From positions 62,001 through 126,000 of the forward strand of contig JANQLO010000032.1 of the NCBI GenBank assembly GCA_028280505.1: a stretch of 64,000 nt of DNA, written 5' to 3'. The notes under the pieces are model-generated. The model was not told where the DNA came from, did not search any database, and saw only the letters and a list, made by a program, of their open reading frames with translations. Positions within the stretch are counted from its first letter, which is position 1, and each line of letters begins with the position of its first letter. Origin of the DNA: Chromatiales bacterium (GTDB lineage: Bacteria; Pseudomonadota; Gammaproteobacteria; Chromatiales; Chromatiaceae). Positions 27,289 through 36,528 of this stretch are shown here, piece by piece. Both the position numbers and the translations under genes were made by a program.

Positions 27289-29322
27289 TTAATTTTTCGG
27301 TTGATAAATCATGCCGAGCCAAAAGGTTCGATCCTGTCGAGGATGGTCGTCGATATAGGTGTTTATCGGAGCAGGATCGCTGATTCGCGTGTTACCGACG
27401 TTTCGCACGCCGAAGCGCACCGTGGTTTTAGGATTGGGCATCCAGGAAAAGGTGAAGTCGGCGCTTGTTATCGCGTCTTTGGGTGATCGTGAATCGCCTC
27501 TGGCTCTGGCGCGTTCTCCGACGTGATTCACTTGCAAATGAATATCAATATCGTGAGATGGGTTGAAACGCAGTCCCACGTTGCTCAGCCAACGCGCCGA
27601 ATCCACCACGTCGTCGTTCGTGGAGTCATCAATTGCACGCGCGTAGCTGAGGTTTCCGTCGAGGCTCAGATAACGGTTGAAGCGCCGTTCTATTTCGATC
27701 TCAGTACCGCTCGAATGGGCTTCGGAGACATTATCGAATCCCCGCTTTGCAGCGGAAAACACAATAAGGTCGCGAATTTTGTGATGGAACAGCGTAACAG
27801 CGAGCCGTTTACCACGCTGGCCGAAGATCATGGCGGCTTCAAAGGTGTCTGATGTCACGGGATCGATGGAGTCGACCTGGCCTTCTACTTCGAGCAGCGT
27901 AGGGGGGCGGAATGCCCGGGCGTATTGCGTTTTGAATGTTGTATCGCGATCAAAACGATAAACAGCTGCAATGCGTGGCGAGATGGCATTGCCCGTGTCA
28001 TCGAGATAGTCGTATCTTGCGCCGAGCGTTAACGACAGTGCGTCGTCCAGTCTCCATTCGTCCTGTATCGCCAGGAAGTAGCTCCAGCGTGTTGTGCCTT
28101 CGGCGACAGGTGTGCGACTGGGTACCTTTTGAGGGACGGGCAGAGGGTTGAGATTGATGTCCAATGTGGATTCCGTAATTTCGGTGTAGTTCGCGCCTCC
28201 GCTAAAAAGAAGCTGGTGTTTTTCGACACGCTTGATTAGATCTGCCGTTACAAAGAAACGTTCTTCTTTGCGGGTTGCATCGGCAAAGACGTCCGGTGTG
28301 GTTGGGTCAACCGGGAACCCTAGCGGGAAGAATGGCTCTGGAGGACTAACGAACCGGTCGTCGGTGTCGGTATCGGTTTGAAGCCATCCTACGCGTAAAT
28401 CAGCGGTCGTGTCGTCATTGACGACGATATGTTGCTCGCCTTGAATACTGAACCAAGTTTTGGTTGTTACAAGGCGCTGTTGGTCTGGCGGTAACGCTTG
28501 ATTTCGACCGAAAAAATCGCCTTTGGCGCTTTCCAAAAACTGAATCAGAAAACTGTAATCCGTGCTGTCGCCGCTCAATATCAAGGAGCGATAGCGGCTG
28601 CGGGTATTGGCATCTCCAGGAGCATTCGAAGCTGATGGGAAACCAAATGCCGTTACGCCGTCGGATGGAACGCTGATGTCGCCGCCGGAATCGTAACTGA
28701 ATGCACCATTGAGTGCGAAGTTCCATTCAAGGTTATCTGATTGCCAATGGTGCACACCGCCACTCGAAAAACTCGTGCGGTCATCTAATTCTCCACCGAT
28801 GCGAGTACTTCGCTGTCGAGTGATGATATTGACAACGCCCATGAGTGCAAACTCCCCGTGAATGGCCGATCCGGGCCCGCGGATGACTTCAATGCGGTCG
28901 ATTTGACTTATCGGCATCTCGAATAGCGGCGTGGCACTGGAGTCACCTGCGGAATTCAGGGGTACGCCGTTGAGCATCATTTTGACATTGCTGGCGGAGA
29001 AGGTACGCGCGATACCGCGCACCAGCAATTGTCCGGATCCGATCTCATCGCGCAGGACGTCCAGGCCCGGTACCAACTTGAGCGCATCGGCAACCGTGGT
29101 CAGCCCGCGCTTCTCCAGATCGGTGCTTTCGAGTATGGTGACCAGACCGGGAACATAGTCCTTGTTCAGCCCGGTTTTAGTTGCGATTTCTGTTTGTTGC
29201 TCCAGTACCAGCAAGAGCTCGGCAAGTTCCCGGTCGTCGCTTGCGGAGGCTGTGCCAAACCAAACAGACAGTAATGCGCCGAGTACGACCGGCACACCAG
29301 TACATTTAAAATGGTATGTCAT
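27289..29322 (-). CDS. TonB-dependent outer-membrane receptor
   Basis: 677 residues with a signal peptide, a plug domain (LVRGIARTFSASNVKMML, IDRIEVIRGPGSAIHGEFAL, GVVNIITR) and a C-terminal 22-strand-type beta barrel ending in an aromatic-rich strand. The ligand is unknown. The ATG at 29322 follows GGAGG; the frame back to 29433 adds an unrelated extension. It leads the operon with the YfiR-like and hybrid-kinase genes, an arrangement suggesting that substrate binding at the outer membrane is sensed. Confidence 0.92.
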   Translation of the reverse strand: MTYHFKCTGVPVVLGALLSVWFGTASASDDRELAELLLVLEQQTEIATKTGLNKDYVPGLVTILESTDLEKRGLTTVADALKLVPGLDVLRDEIGSGQLLVRGIARTFSASNVKMMLNGVPLNSAGDSSATPLFEMPISQIDRIEVIRGPGSAIHGEFALMGVVNIITRQRSTRIGGELDDRTSFSSGGVHHWQSDNLEWNFALNGAFSYDSGGDISVPSDGVTAFGFPSASNAPGDANTRSRYRSLILSGDSTDYSFLIQFLESAKGDFFGRNQALPPDQQRLVTTKTWFSIQGEQHIVVNDDTTADLRVGWLQTDTDTDDRFVSPPEPFFPLGFPVDPTTPDVFADATRKEERFFVTADLIKRVEKHQLLFSGGANYTEITESTLDINLNPLPVPQKVPSRTPVAEGTTRWSYFLAIQDEWRLDDALSLTLGARYDYLDDTGNAISPRIAAVYRFDRDTTFKTQYARAFRPPTLLEVEGQVDSIDPVTSDTFEAAMIFGQRGKRLAVTLFHHKIRDLIVFSAAKRGFDNVSEAHSSGTEIEIERRFNRYLSLDGNLSYARAIDDSTNDDVVDSARWLSNVGLRFNPSHDIDIHLQVNHVGERARARGDSRSPKDAITSADFTFSWMPNPKTTVRFGVRNVGNTRISDPAPINTYIDDHPRQDRTFWLGMIYQPKN

Positions 29323-29497
29323 GGTACCTCCGAATGGTTCGTCTCGAGACGATCGCGTTCGCAATTGACAATGTGGTTGTGTGTCCTTGTTTTTCGTATT
29401 TGTCGTTCCTGCGATTTCACAGCACGATATCAAATCAATGTTTTGGCGTGGCTCTTGTGTTCAGTTTTCGATGCCCGGGTAAGGTCTGAATCAAAGC

Positions 29498-32317
29498 TTA
29501 TCCTGTATTTCGCATACCACCGGCGATTGCGTTGATTGTACGTAGCAAGGGGTCGAGGCTGGCCTCTCGATCGGTCTCCCGCGTTCCGCTGTCACGATAG
29601 CGTTCGAGCAGCTCGAGCTGAATATGGTTGAGAGGGTCCAGATAGGGATCGCGACGACTCAGCGATAGTTTTAATAAAGGATTGTCGCCCAGTAGTTCAT
29701 CGATTTCAGCAATCCGAAGAATCCATTTCACGGTTAGCTTATATTCTGCTTCGATCTTCGTAAAAACGGCGTGTCGTACCGCTTTGTCACTGCACAGTCC
29801 TGCGTACTCAGCGGCAATATCCATATGTGACTTGAACAAGGCCATTTGGGTGTTGCCCAGCAAGGCACGGAAAAACGGCCATTCGCGGTACATTCGGCGC
29901 AGCGTTTTGAGGCGTTTCTTTTCGTTACTGCAACAGCCCTCGAGTGCGCTGCCGATGCCATACCAAGCCGGGAGTGTTTGTCGTGCCTGCGCCCAGCCGA
30001 ATACCCAGGCAATGGCTCTGACCGAGGATTTTGAACGATCGCCTTTGGCCCTATGGGAAGGGCGTGAGCCGATGTTCAGCATGCCGATTTCCGATACCGG
30101 TGTGGCTTCGTAAAAGTAGTCTAGAAAACCGGGCGTGTTCTCAGTGAGGTCGCGGTATGCGGCTTCGCCTTTTTCGGCCAGTAGTCGCATGTTTTGATGG
30201 AAAGTGGGGTTGTCCGCGGGCGTATCGCGGATTAAGCCGGTACTCGCGCTAACAACGCCTGTCAGGCCCATCGTCAATTCATAGATTGCTGTTTCACGAT
30301 TGCTGTACTTGTACGACAGCACTTCGCCCTGTTCGGTAAACTTGATTTGGCCGAGCAAGGTGCCGGCCGGCTGCGACCGAATCGCTTCGTGGGTCGGGCC
30401 GCCGCCGCGACCGATAGTGCCTCCGCGCCCGTGAAAGAGGCGGATTCGCACGCCGTGCTGCTTGCCGAGTTCGATGGCGCGCTGCTGCGCGCGGTACAAC
30501 AGCCAAGATGACGCGACGATGCCGCCGTCCTTGGCTGAATCGGAATACCCCAGCATGACCTCTTGAGGGCTGCCGTGTTTGCGCAGCAGACGTTGATAAA
30601 CCGGATCGTCGAGTAATTGCGACACCACGTTTTCGATATGCGACAGGTCTTCGATGGTTTCGAACAATGGCGAAACACCGAGTCGACAGATGAAATTGTC
30701 GCCTTGGGTGCCGCATAAGCCGGTCAGACTCGCCAAAAACATCACGTGCATGGCATCCGAGGCCTGGTGCGCCATCGAGATGACGTAGCGACCGATCACG
30801 AGTGGGCTCACTGCCCGCTGCATCTCTTCGACAACGTCGAAGACGCGTAAGACCTCCTGCGTCATGGGCTCCAACGTCGAGCGGTCGTTAATATGAAGGG
30901 GTTGTTCGATCAGCTTCCCAAGGAGTTGCATCCGATGCGTTTCATCCAATGCCGCATAGTTGCCTTCGATGCCCGACTTGGCCAGGATATCGCTGACCGC
31001 TTCGGTATGTACGCTCGATTCCTGACGAATATCGAGGCGTGCGAGATAAAAGCCGAAGGTCCGAACGAGACGGATAAGATCCAGTACCTCGGCGTTGGCG
31101 ATATCGCCGTCGCCATGGCTGATCAGTGAATCGCGTACCAGTGATAGATCGCGGCGAAATTCGTCTTCATGTGCATAGCCGATAATCGATTCATCCCACG
31201 GTTTGTTTTCCGCTCGTGTGATACCCCGTTGTTGGCACTGCCTCAGGCGTATGCCGATAACATAAAGCTTGCGCCGATAAGGCTCTTCGGGAAAGCGTTC
31301 CGGCCATGCCTGATCGAAGTTTTGGCGATAATTATCGTCGTCGCGCAGGCTCGCCAGAAATGCCGGCGACGGCGTACAGAAGTCTTGCGAATGGGTCAGG
31401 ATGCCGACCAGACGGTCGACTCGCTCGATGTACTCGTCGAGAATCGTGATATGTTGGGTGAAAATGGCTTCGCGCGTGGTGTCCCAGGTCACGTTGGGAT
31501 TGCCGTCGCGATCGCCGCCGATCCAACTGCCGAAGCGTAACATGGCCGGTACGTCGATGCCGCTATAGTCCGGATGGTCATGGTAGGCGCGATGCACCGC
31601 ACCGGCGAGGCGGCCGTATACAACAGGGATAGCGTCGAATAATGCTTCTTTGAAATGGTAAAGACCCATTCGGATCTCATGCCGGACGTCAGGGCGTGAC
31701 GGACGCACTTCGTCGGTCTTCCATAAAGATTGAATATGGGTGCGAAGGTTTCGGGTATGGATTTCTTTGTGATCGATTAGGCTGGGCCGGGCGTCGAGCG
31801 CCTCATTGCTCTCGAAGATTCGTCGCATTTGCAGCATGATCGAGCGCCGCTTCGACTCGGTTGGATGCGCGGTGAATACCGGCATGTAGCGGATTTCTTC
31901 GAGTAGGTCTTGCAATTCGTCCGGATTGACGCCGAGCTTTCGCAGGTCGCGTAAACAGGCGTCGAAAGAGCCTTTCCATAACACGCCACCGTGTGCTGCA
32001 ATACGTCGACGCTGGCCGTGTTGGAAGCTTTCCTCGGCGGTATTGACGAGTTGAAAGTAAATCGCAAAGGCACGAATTACAGGTCTTAGTGCATCTGGCG
32101 ATAGCTTGCGAATGAGTGACTTCAGTCGATAAAGGCGTGCCTCGTCGGGTTTTTCCCGCAGCTGCAAAAAGCCCTTACGCAGCCTTTCGACCGTACGTAA
32201 TACATCACCACCGGCTTGACTGCTGATGACATCGCCAAGCAGGCGCCCAAATAGCTTGACACGGCTGCGCAAAGCCTTGTCGTTCTTGATGCAAGCATCG
32301 ATAAATGGATCACTCAC
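29498..32317 (-). CDS. ppc: phosphoenolpyruvate carboxylase
   Basis: Anaplerotic carboxylation of PEP to oxaloacetate. 939 residues; catalytic His151 in FTAHPTESKRR, GYSDSAKDGG, FHGRGGTIGRGGGPTH and the C-terminal end GGMRNTG are all canonical. The N-terminus is of normal length. It diverges from pgi across about 130 bases that must hold both promoters. Confidence 0.98.
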   Translation of the reverse strand: MSDPFIDACIKNDKALRSRVKLFGRLLGDVISSQAGGDVLRTVERLRKGFLQLREKPDEARLYRLKSLIRKLSPDALRPVIRAFAIYFQLVNTAEESFQHGQRRRIAAHGGVLWKGSFDACLRDLRKLGVNPDELQDLLEEIRYMPVFTAHPTESKRRSIMLQMRRIFESNEALDARPSLIDHKEIHTRNLRTHIQSLWKTDEVRPSRPDVRHEIRMGLYHFKEALFDAIPVVYGRLAGAVHRAYHDHPDYSGIDVPAMLRFGSWIGGDRDGNPNVTWDTTREAIFTQHITILDEYIERVDRLVGILTHSQDFCTPSPAFLASLRDDDNYRQNFDQAWPERFPEEPYRRKLYVIGIRLRQCQQRGITRAENKPWDESIIGYAHEDEFRRDLSLVRDSLISHGDGDIANAEVLDLIRLVRTFGFYLARLDIRQESSVHTEAVSDILAKSGIEGNYAALDETHRMQLLGKLIEQPLHINDRSTLEPMTQEVLRVFDVVEEMQRAVSPLVIGRYVISMAHQASDAMHVMFLASLTGLCGTQGDNFICRLGVSPLFETIEDLSHIENVVSQLLDDPVYQRLLRKHGSPQEVMLGYSDSAKDGGIVASSWLLYRAQQRAIELGKQHGVRIRLFHGRGGTIGRGGGPTHEAIRSQPAGTLLGQIKFTEQGEVLSYKYSNRETAIYELTMGLTGVVSASTGLIRDTPADNPTFHQNMRLLAEKGEAAYRDLTENTPGFLDYFYEATPVSEIGMLNIGSRPSHRAKGDRSKSSVRAIAWVFGWAQARQTLPAWYGIGSALEGCCSNEKKRLKTLRRMYREWPFFRALLGNTQMALFKSHMDIAAEYAGLCSDKAVRHAVFTKIEAEYKLTVKWILRIAEIDELLGDNPLLKLSLSRRDPYLDPLNHIQLELLERYRDSGTRETDREASLDPLLRTINAIAGGMRNTG

Positions 32318-32451
32318 AGGACTGTTTTATCTCCATGTAAACAACAATGGAGCCGGGGCAAAAGCCTTCGGCATTGGTATACTTTCGCAAATTTGTCAGT
32401 CTTTTGCTGCATTAATTAAGTCGCAATTTTCAACGAACCCATCGATTAGCC

Positions 32452-34092
32452 ATGATCAGCGATACTTCCGCGTGGCGGGCCCTGGAAAAACACTGGAAGG
32501 ACATGGCAGGGCAGTCTTTGCTTGCCTTGTTCAATCATGATCCCTCGCGCTGTACGCGTTTTGGGCTCGATGCCTGCGGCATTCATCTCGATTTCTCCAA
32601 GAATTTGATCAATGAGGAGACGCTCGGTCTGTTGTTGGCGCTGGCCGAGAGTGCGGATCTGGCGTCTTGGAAGGAGCGCTTGTTAGCGGGCGAAACGGTG
32701 AACAACACCGAAGGCAGGTCTGTATTGCACATGGCATTACGCAATCGTGGTGGGCGCGCCTATCACGCTGGTGGTGCTGATGTCATGTCGGGTGTGCGTG
32801 CGGTTCTGGACCGGATGCGGGTGTTCTCCGGGGAGGTGCGTTCCGGCCGATGGCTGGGTTATACGGGCAGGTCGATAACCGATGTCGTGAGCCTGGGTAT
32901 TGGCGGCTCCAGCCTCGGGCCGAAAATGGCCTGTCAGGCCCTTCGGCCATATCAGACTCCCGCACTGCGGGTGCATTTCGTGTCGAACGTCGATGGTGCC
33001 GATTTGTCTCAGGTACTGGCCGCACTCGATCCCGAGACGACGATGTTCATCGTCGCTTCCAAAACCTTTACCACGCAAGAAACGCTAACCAATGCCAAAT
33101 CGGCGCGTGACTGGTGTCTGACGAAATTGGGTAATTCTGCGGCAGTTGCGCGTCATTTTGTTGCTGTATCGACCAATCGTGATGCAGTCAGTGCATTCGG
33201 TATCGACCCGAAAAACATGTTCGAATTTTGGGATTGGGTCGGCGGTCGTTACTCGTTATGGTCGGCAATCGGCCTGCCGCTTGCCCTGGCGATCGGCATG
33301 GATCGCTTTGACGAATTGTTGGATGGGGCGCATGCAATGGATGAACATTTCATCACCGCGCCAGCATCTCAGAATATGCCTTTGATACTCGGTTTGCTCG
33401 GTATTTGGTACAACAATTTCGGCGCGGTTTCGACCCAAGCGATCATTCCTTACGATCAGAATCTGCGCGATTTTCCGACCTACCTTCAGCAGGTCGATAT
33501 GGAGAGTAATGGCAAGCGAGTGACCCGCGACGGAGAACTTATCGGCTACGCTACGGGCCCAGTCGTATGGGGCCAACCCGGTACCGATGCCCAACACAGT
33601 TTTTTTCAATTGATACATCAGGGCACCCGAATAGTGCCGGTCGATTTCATCTTACCTTTACGTAGCCACCATTTGCTCGGCGACCATCATGCCAAATTGG
33701 CTGCCAATGCATTGGCGCAAGCCCAGGCGCTGATGCGGGGCCGCACCGAGGGAGAGGCCCGTGCCGAACTCGAGGCGGCCGGTATGTCGCCCGACGACAT
33801 TGAGGCATTGTTGCCGCATCGGGTCTTTCCGGGTAACCGGCCGAGCAATATGTTGTTGGTCGATCAACTGACACCTTATGCTTTAGGTGCATTGATCGCA
33901 CTGTATGAACACAAGGTGTTCGTTCAAGGCGTGATCTGGGGTGTGAATTCTTTCGATCAATGGGGTGTCGAACTGGGTAAACAACTCGCCGGTAAAATCC
34001 TGAAAGGTTTTGCCGATGAGGCGGAGGTTGCAGACACCGACGCCTCGACTGCAGATTTGATTGTCCGCTACAAAGCGATGGCCGAGACGTAA
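32452..34092 (+). CDS. pgi: glucose-6-phosphate isomerase
   Basis: Interconverts glucose-6-phosphate and fructose-6-phosphate. 546 residues; signatures [28 protein letters not shown] and, near the end, [14 protein letters not shown] are intact. The ATG at 32452 starts the normal N-terminus. It is monocistronic: a terminator and then the tRNA-derived left end of the island follow directly. Confidence 0.98.
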   Translation: MISDTSAWRALEKHWKDMAGQSLLALFNHDPSRCTRFGLDACGIHLDFSKNLINEETLGLLLALAESADLASWKERLLAGETVNNTEGRSVLHMALRNRGGRAYHAGGADVMSGVRAVLDRMRVFSGEVRSGRWLGYTGRSITDVVSLGIGGSSLGPKMACQALRPYQTPALRVHFVSNVDGADLSQVLAALDPETTMFIVASKTFTTQETLTNAKSARDWCLTKLGNSAAVARHFVAVSTNRDAVSAFGIDPKNMFEFWDWVGGRYSLWSAIGLPLALAIGMDRFDELLDGAHAMDEHFITAPASQNMPLILGLLGIWYNNFGAVSTQAIIPYDQNLRDFPTYLQQVDMESNGKRVTRDGELIGYATGPVVWGQPGTDAQHSFFQLIHQGTRIVPVDFILPLRSHHLLGDHHAKLAANALAQAQALMRGRTEGEARAELEAAGMSPDDIEALLPHRVFPGNRPSNMLLVDQLTPYALGALIALYEHKVFVQGVIWGVNSFDQWGVELGKQLAGKILKGFADEAEVADTDASTADLIVRYKAMAET

Positions 34093-34095
34093 AAA

Positions 34096-34113
34096 CCCGA
34101 CGCGAGCGTCGGG
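34096..34113. terminator. bidirectional rho-independent terminator (pgi / ancestral tRNA-Asn)
   Basis: CCCGACGC (34096-34103) and GCGTCGGG (34106-34113) form a perfect stem. On the minus strand the stem is followed by five T residues, so it is a better terminator for leftward transcription, the direction of the tRNA-Asn copy next to it. It also ends pgi. Confidence 0.75.
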
Positions 34114-34116
34114 CTT

Positions 34117-34158
34117 TCCCTGGTTGGGTTCGAACTAACGATCAACGGATTAACGGTC
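34117..34158 (-). repeat. decayed 3' fragment of tRNA-Asn: left boundary of an integrated island
   Basis: About 42 bases align without gaps to the 3' half of the intact tRNA-Asn gene (38843-38884) with about six differences, mostly transitions, including an exact 12-base core CAACGGATTAAC covering the anticodon loop. The T-arm and anticodon 3' side are recognisable; the 5' half and D-arm are absent. This is what remains when an element integrates by tyrosine recombinase into a tRNA gene. Confidence 0.8.
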
Positions 34159-34179
34159 ATTGTTCAGGGCGTGGAGGCA

Positions 34180-35178
34180 TTATGCGAAGCTTGCTGGCGG
34201 AGCATCCCACTCGGCCATAGTGTTTGCATCCGGTGGTTGTGCCTGCTGGACTTGTGCAGCAGCAACCCCCGCAACAAGATAGTGGCCTTTGCCCTGGTGG
34301 TTCTCTATGACCTTGAGGCAATTAGTTACTTGAAATGTCACCATTGTTGCGTGGAACACTGAAAGGACGGTCTCTTGTAGTGCTGGGTCTTCTTCTAATC
34401 GTTTAACGTTTAGTCCTTTTTCATGAGCAATCTCATAACCGAGGGGGCGGCCATGAGTTCTATGCTCATCAAACTTACCAAGCCAGTCTGCAATATCGTG
34501 GGCTTTTTGCTTGTCTTGCCCCTTGAACATGTATTTATCGAGCCATAACTCAACCTTTTCTTTTGCTAGTTGAATTGTCTGTTCACAAAGGCTTAAGTAA
34601 CCCGGTGGCAAGGCAACTAGTCTTGGTGCCCATAAATTACCAAGCTGAGGGTTTTCAGTAATTTCTGACTTGGCTCTCTCAAAGTCCTGAAGGATTGTGT
34701 GGGCAGGAACTGCTATTTGGCCTCCAGTGCCCGTATTCAAAAGCATCTGGGGGTCTATTGGGCCAATTGCGGAGTGTTTTCCCATTACAATTTCGTCTGA
34801 TGCGCAAGCAATCATCGTGGCAGCAGACATTGCGTTCTGGGGAATAATGACGCGTATATGTTTATATTTAGCGCGAAGATATTGAACAATTTGATCGGCA
34901 GCCTCCATTGAGCCACCAGGACTGTGCAATACCAAATCCAACTTGTCGTTCTTTAGCTTGTTTAGGCTTGCCATGAAGCCTTGAATATCGTCAAGTGTTA
35001 CCGATAAGGCTGCCGATGGAACGGGGTAAGGGCGTTGTACGCCAAATGAGCTGAAATATATTATGGTGTCTCGCCCTGTCTTCTTATGAATGTTCTTTAG
35101 GTATCTGTGGCGAACACCATCTTGTCCTGCACTTTTCAAAGATTGAATTTCTTTTTGGATATGCTCACGAGTCGGCAT
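34180..35178 (-). CDS. SDH_sah family serine protease (ClpP-like fold), cassette gene
   Basis: 332 residues with a ClpP/crotonase-type core: LVLHSPGGSMEAADQIV (oxyanion region), then NAMSAATMIACASDEIVMG with the candidate catalytic Ser, and HSAIGPIDPQM. This is the SDH_sah group (serine dehydrogenase proteinase family), related to SppA. No signal peptide or membrane helix is seen, so it is probably cytoplasmic. Its start overlaps the stop of the preceding 61-residue gene by 14 bases. Base composition is clearly more AT-rich than the flanks. It lies between an attC-like site and the left island boundary, so it is probably a two-gene cassette; a defence or stress role is only a guess. Confidence 0.85.
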   Translation of the reverse strand: MPTREHIQKEIQSLKSAGQDGVRHRYLKNIHKKTGRDTIIYFSSFGVQRPYPVPSAALSVTLDDIQGFMASLNKLKNDKLDLVLHSPGGSMEAADQIVQYLRAKYKHIRVIIPQNAMSAATMIACASDEIVMGKHSAIGPIDPQMLLNTGTGGQIAVPAHTILQDFERAKSEITENPQLGNLWAPRLVALPPGYLSLCEQTIQLAKEKVELWLDKYMFKGQDKQKAHDIADWLGKFDEHRTHGRPLGYEIAHEKGLNVKRLEEDPALQETVLSVFHATMVTFQVTNCLKVIENHQGKGHYLVAGVAAAQVQQAQPPDANTMAEWDAPPASFA

Positions 35179-35350
35179 TGTTACCTTCCTTGTTTGACGT
35201 AGTGTTGCTGACCCAATAAAAATGAGGTGTTGTGCCGTGGTTCAGCTCTTCAATATTCGGTGTGGCAGCTTTGGTCGTAATGTTGTGCTCTTGTGTCAGC
35301 GCTAGCACTTCCTGTAATTCTTTGTCTAAGTCTCTTTTCTCTTTAATCAT
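35165..35350 (-). CDS. small hypothetical protein coupled to the SDH_sah protease
   Basis: 61 charged residues starting MIKEKRDLDKELQEVL and ending in an Asn/Ser/Thr-rich tail; no family recognised. The first third is helical and acidic/basic mixed, the rest looks unstructured. I chose ATG 35350 with AAAGAG upstream; an in-frame ATG at 35383 lies immediately after the attC-like site and would add 11 residues, a spacing also typical of cassette genes. The stop overlaps the protease start by 14 bases, so the product could be a substrate, adaptor or inhibitor of that protease. Confidence 0.65.
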   Translation of the reverse strand: MIKEKRDLDKELQEVLALTQEHNITTKAATPNIEELNHGTTPHFYWVSNTTSNKEGNNADS

Positions 35351-35379
35351 AAGACACTCTTTTTGATACGAGCATTTAT

Positions 35380-35448
35380 GCATAACGCCAAAGGTAACAG
35401 GCGCAAGTGCGATAGCGCGCAGCGTCCTTGTCTACTTTATTGTTAGGC
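35380..35448 (-). other. integron attC-like recombination site 1
   Basis: On the minus strand the 69 bases run from GCCTAAC (35448-35442, R'' box) to GTTATGC (35386-35380, R' box). The two arms pair imperfectly (AAC, AAAG, ACA..GG, CGC blocks) with unpaired spacer and extrahelical bases, and the centre holds a small hairpin TGCG/CGCA. That is the attC pattern. It lies directly after one gene and directly before the next, as in cassette arrays. Confidence 0.72.
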
Positions 35449-35477
35449 GATTCGATTGCAAGCAATGCTGACCTCTA

Positions 35478-36254
35478 TTAACGTTTCGTTCCATCTGTAT
35501 TCCAATACGTCGTTCTATGTGGGCGCTCTGATTCGTCCGTTTGTGCTGCAATGGAGCCGTCCGGGTAGTAAGCTTTCTTGATCCCACCTATCACTCCTTC
35601 GGAAATTACCTGACCTGTGGGGTACCATGCTACGTATGGCCCCCGACTTATACCTTCTGCAGTTTTGCAACCGTATTTTATGTATATCCCTCTTGGTATT
35701 TCTGGAATTTTTGAGATTCTAATCGAATCTCCCCAGACTGCAGCGGAAGTATTTTCCGGGCATTCAAGTTTATAATTGAATAACTTTGCAGGAATGTTCA
35801 ACGATTGAGTTTCAATTGGGCTGTTATATTCCATACGATTGACACTGAGTTCTCGTTCTAGCTCATTGATCCGGTTCTCAGCAATAGCTAACTCACGCCC
35901 GCTCTTTTCTTCCAGCTCTGATTCTAATTTTGACTTTTCAGCTATCGCACTGTTTACTTCCTTTTCAATAGCTGCGAAATAGTTTGACCAACCTTGTCTG
36001 TATTCGTTTGATGATGTTACATGGGCGAAGTACTGCGCGAATCGATACCGTTTTTCTAAGTTGTCATCCATGGCTCTTTCAAGAAAACTTGTAAGGTACT
36101 CTTTTTCTTCTTGATTTATTTTTATTCTTAGTTCTGTATCTTTGTGTTTGGCGTTAATTATCGTTGAAGCCCAAGCTAGACCGCCAGTTATAACAATAGT
36201 CGAGATTAACCACTTCCAAAAGCTTAACCACATCTTTAGTCTGTCATCAGTCAT
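35478..36254 (-). CDS. membrane-anchored coiled-coil protein with MORN-like tail, cassette gene
   Basis: 258 residues. One N-terminal membrane helix (about 10-33, WLISTIVITGGLAWAS), a charged helical region, a strong coiled coil around residues 95-140 (KSKLESELEEKSGRELAI and on), and a C-terminal part with MORN/YwqK-like repeats (GPYVAWYPTGQVISEGV, KKAYYPDGSIAAQ). I do not recognise a named family. AAAGGA lies upstream of ATG 36254. The start is 26 bases after attC-like site 2 and the stop is 30 bases before site 1, so the gene with site 1 is a complete single-gene cassette. AT-rich. Confidence 0.75.
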   Translation of the reverse strand: MTDDRLKMWLSFWKWLISTIVITGGLAWASTIINAKHKDTELRIKINQEEKEYLTSFLERAMDDNLEKRYRFAQYFAHVTSSNEYRQGWSNYFAAIEKEVNSAIAEKSKLESELEEKSGRELAIAENRINELERELSVNRMEYNSPIETQSLNIPAKLFNYKLECPENTSAAVWGDSIRISKIPEIPRGIYIKYGCKTAEGISRGPYVAWYPTGQVISEGVIGGIKKAYYPDGSIAAQTDESERPHRTTYWNTDGTKR

Positions 36255-36279
36255 TGAATTTCCTTTGGTATATTTCAGT

Positions 36280-36348
36280 GTCTAACATGTGATTATTCGG
36301 CCGACACTGATCCGATGTTACACAGACTTCGCCAATACTGCGTTATGC
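36280..36348 (-). other. integron attC-like recombination site 2
   Basis: On the minus strand 69 bases run from GCATAAC (36348-36342, R'') to GTTAGAC (36286-36280, R', matching GTTRRRY). The arms pair imperfectly through TATT-GGC-GA blocks with extrahelical bases. Same length and orientation as site 1, one gene apart. No IntI gene is visible, so the pair would be classed as a CALIN-type cluster. Confidence 0.68.
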
Positions 36349-36460
36349 GACTGTTACATATAATAAGTTATGCGTTAGTTCCATGAAGTTTAATTTGATT
36401 AAGAGGCCTGCCAATCAGAGTCTTGAAGACTATTGTTTTTGAACACTTTCACGATCGCAT

Positions 36461-36528
36461 CTACCAATTTTTCCGCGTTAGCTAGTAGTGTAGCTAACGC
36501 TTCTGATTGTCTTTCCGCAATTGGTAGA
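36461..36528. repeat. nested palindrome in the island
   Basis: Inner arms GCGTTAGCTA (36475-36484) and TAGCTAACGC (36491-36500) are perfect; outer arms CTACCAATT (36461-36469) and AATTGGTAG (36520-36528) are also perfect. The inner arms carry GTTAGCT/AGCTAAC, resembling attC R boxes, so this may be a degenerate third recombination site. Confidence 0.5.

Noticed and set aside
28415..28726. Minus-strand 103-codon frame inside the TonB receptor
   Set aside because: It is an alternative frame of the receptor barrel with no protein signature.
34117..34158. A functional second tRNA-Asn
   Set aside because: The D-arm and 5' acceptor strand are missing and several stem positions are changed, so only a 3' remnant is present.
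34171..34362. 63-codon plus-strand frame at the island edge
   Set aside because: Antisense to the SDH_sah protease end, no homology.
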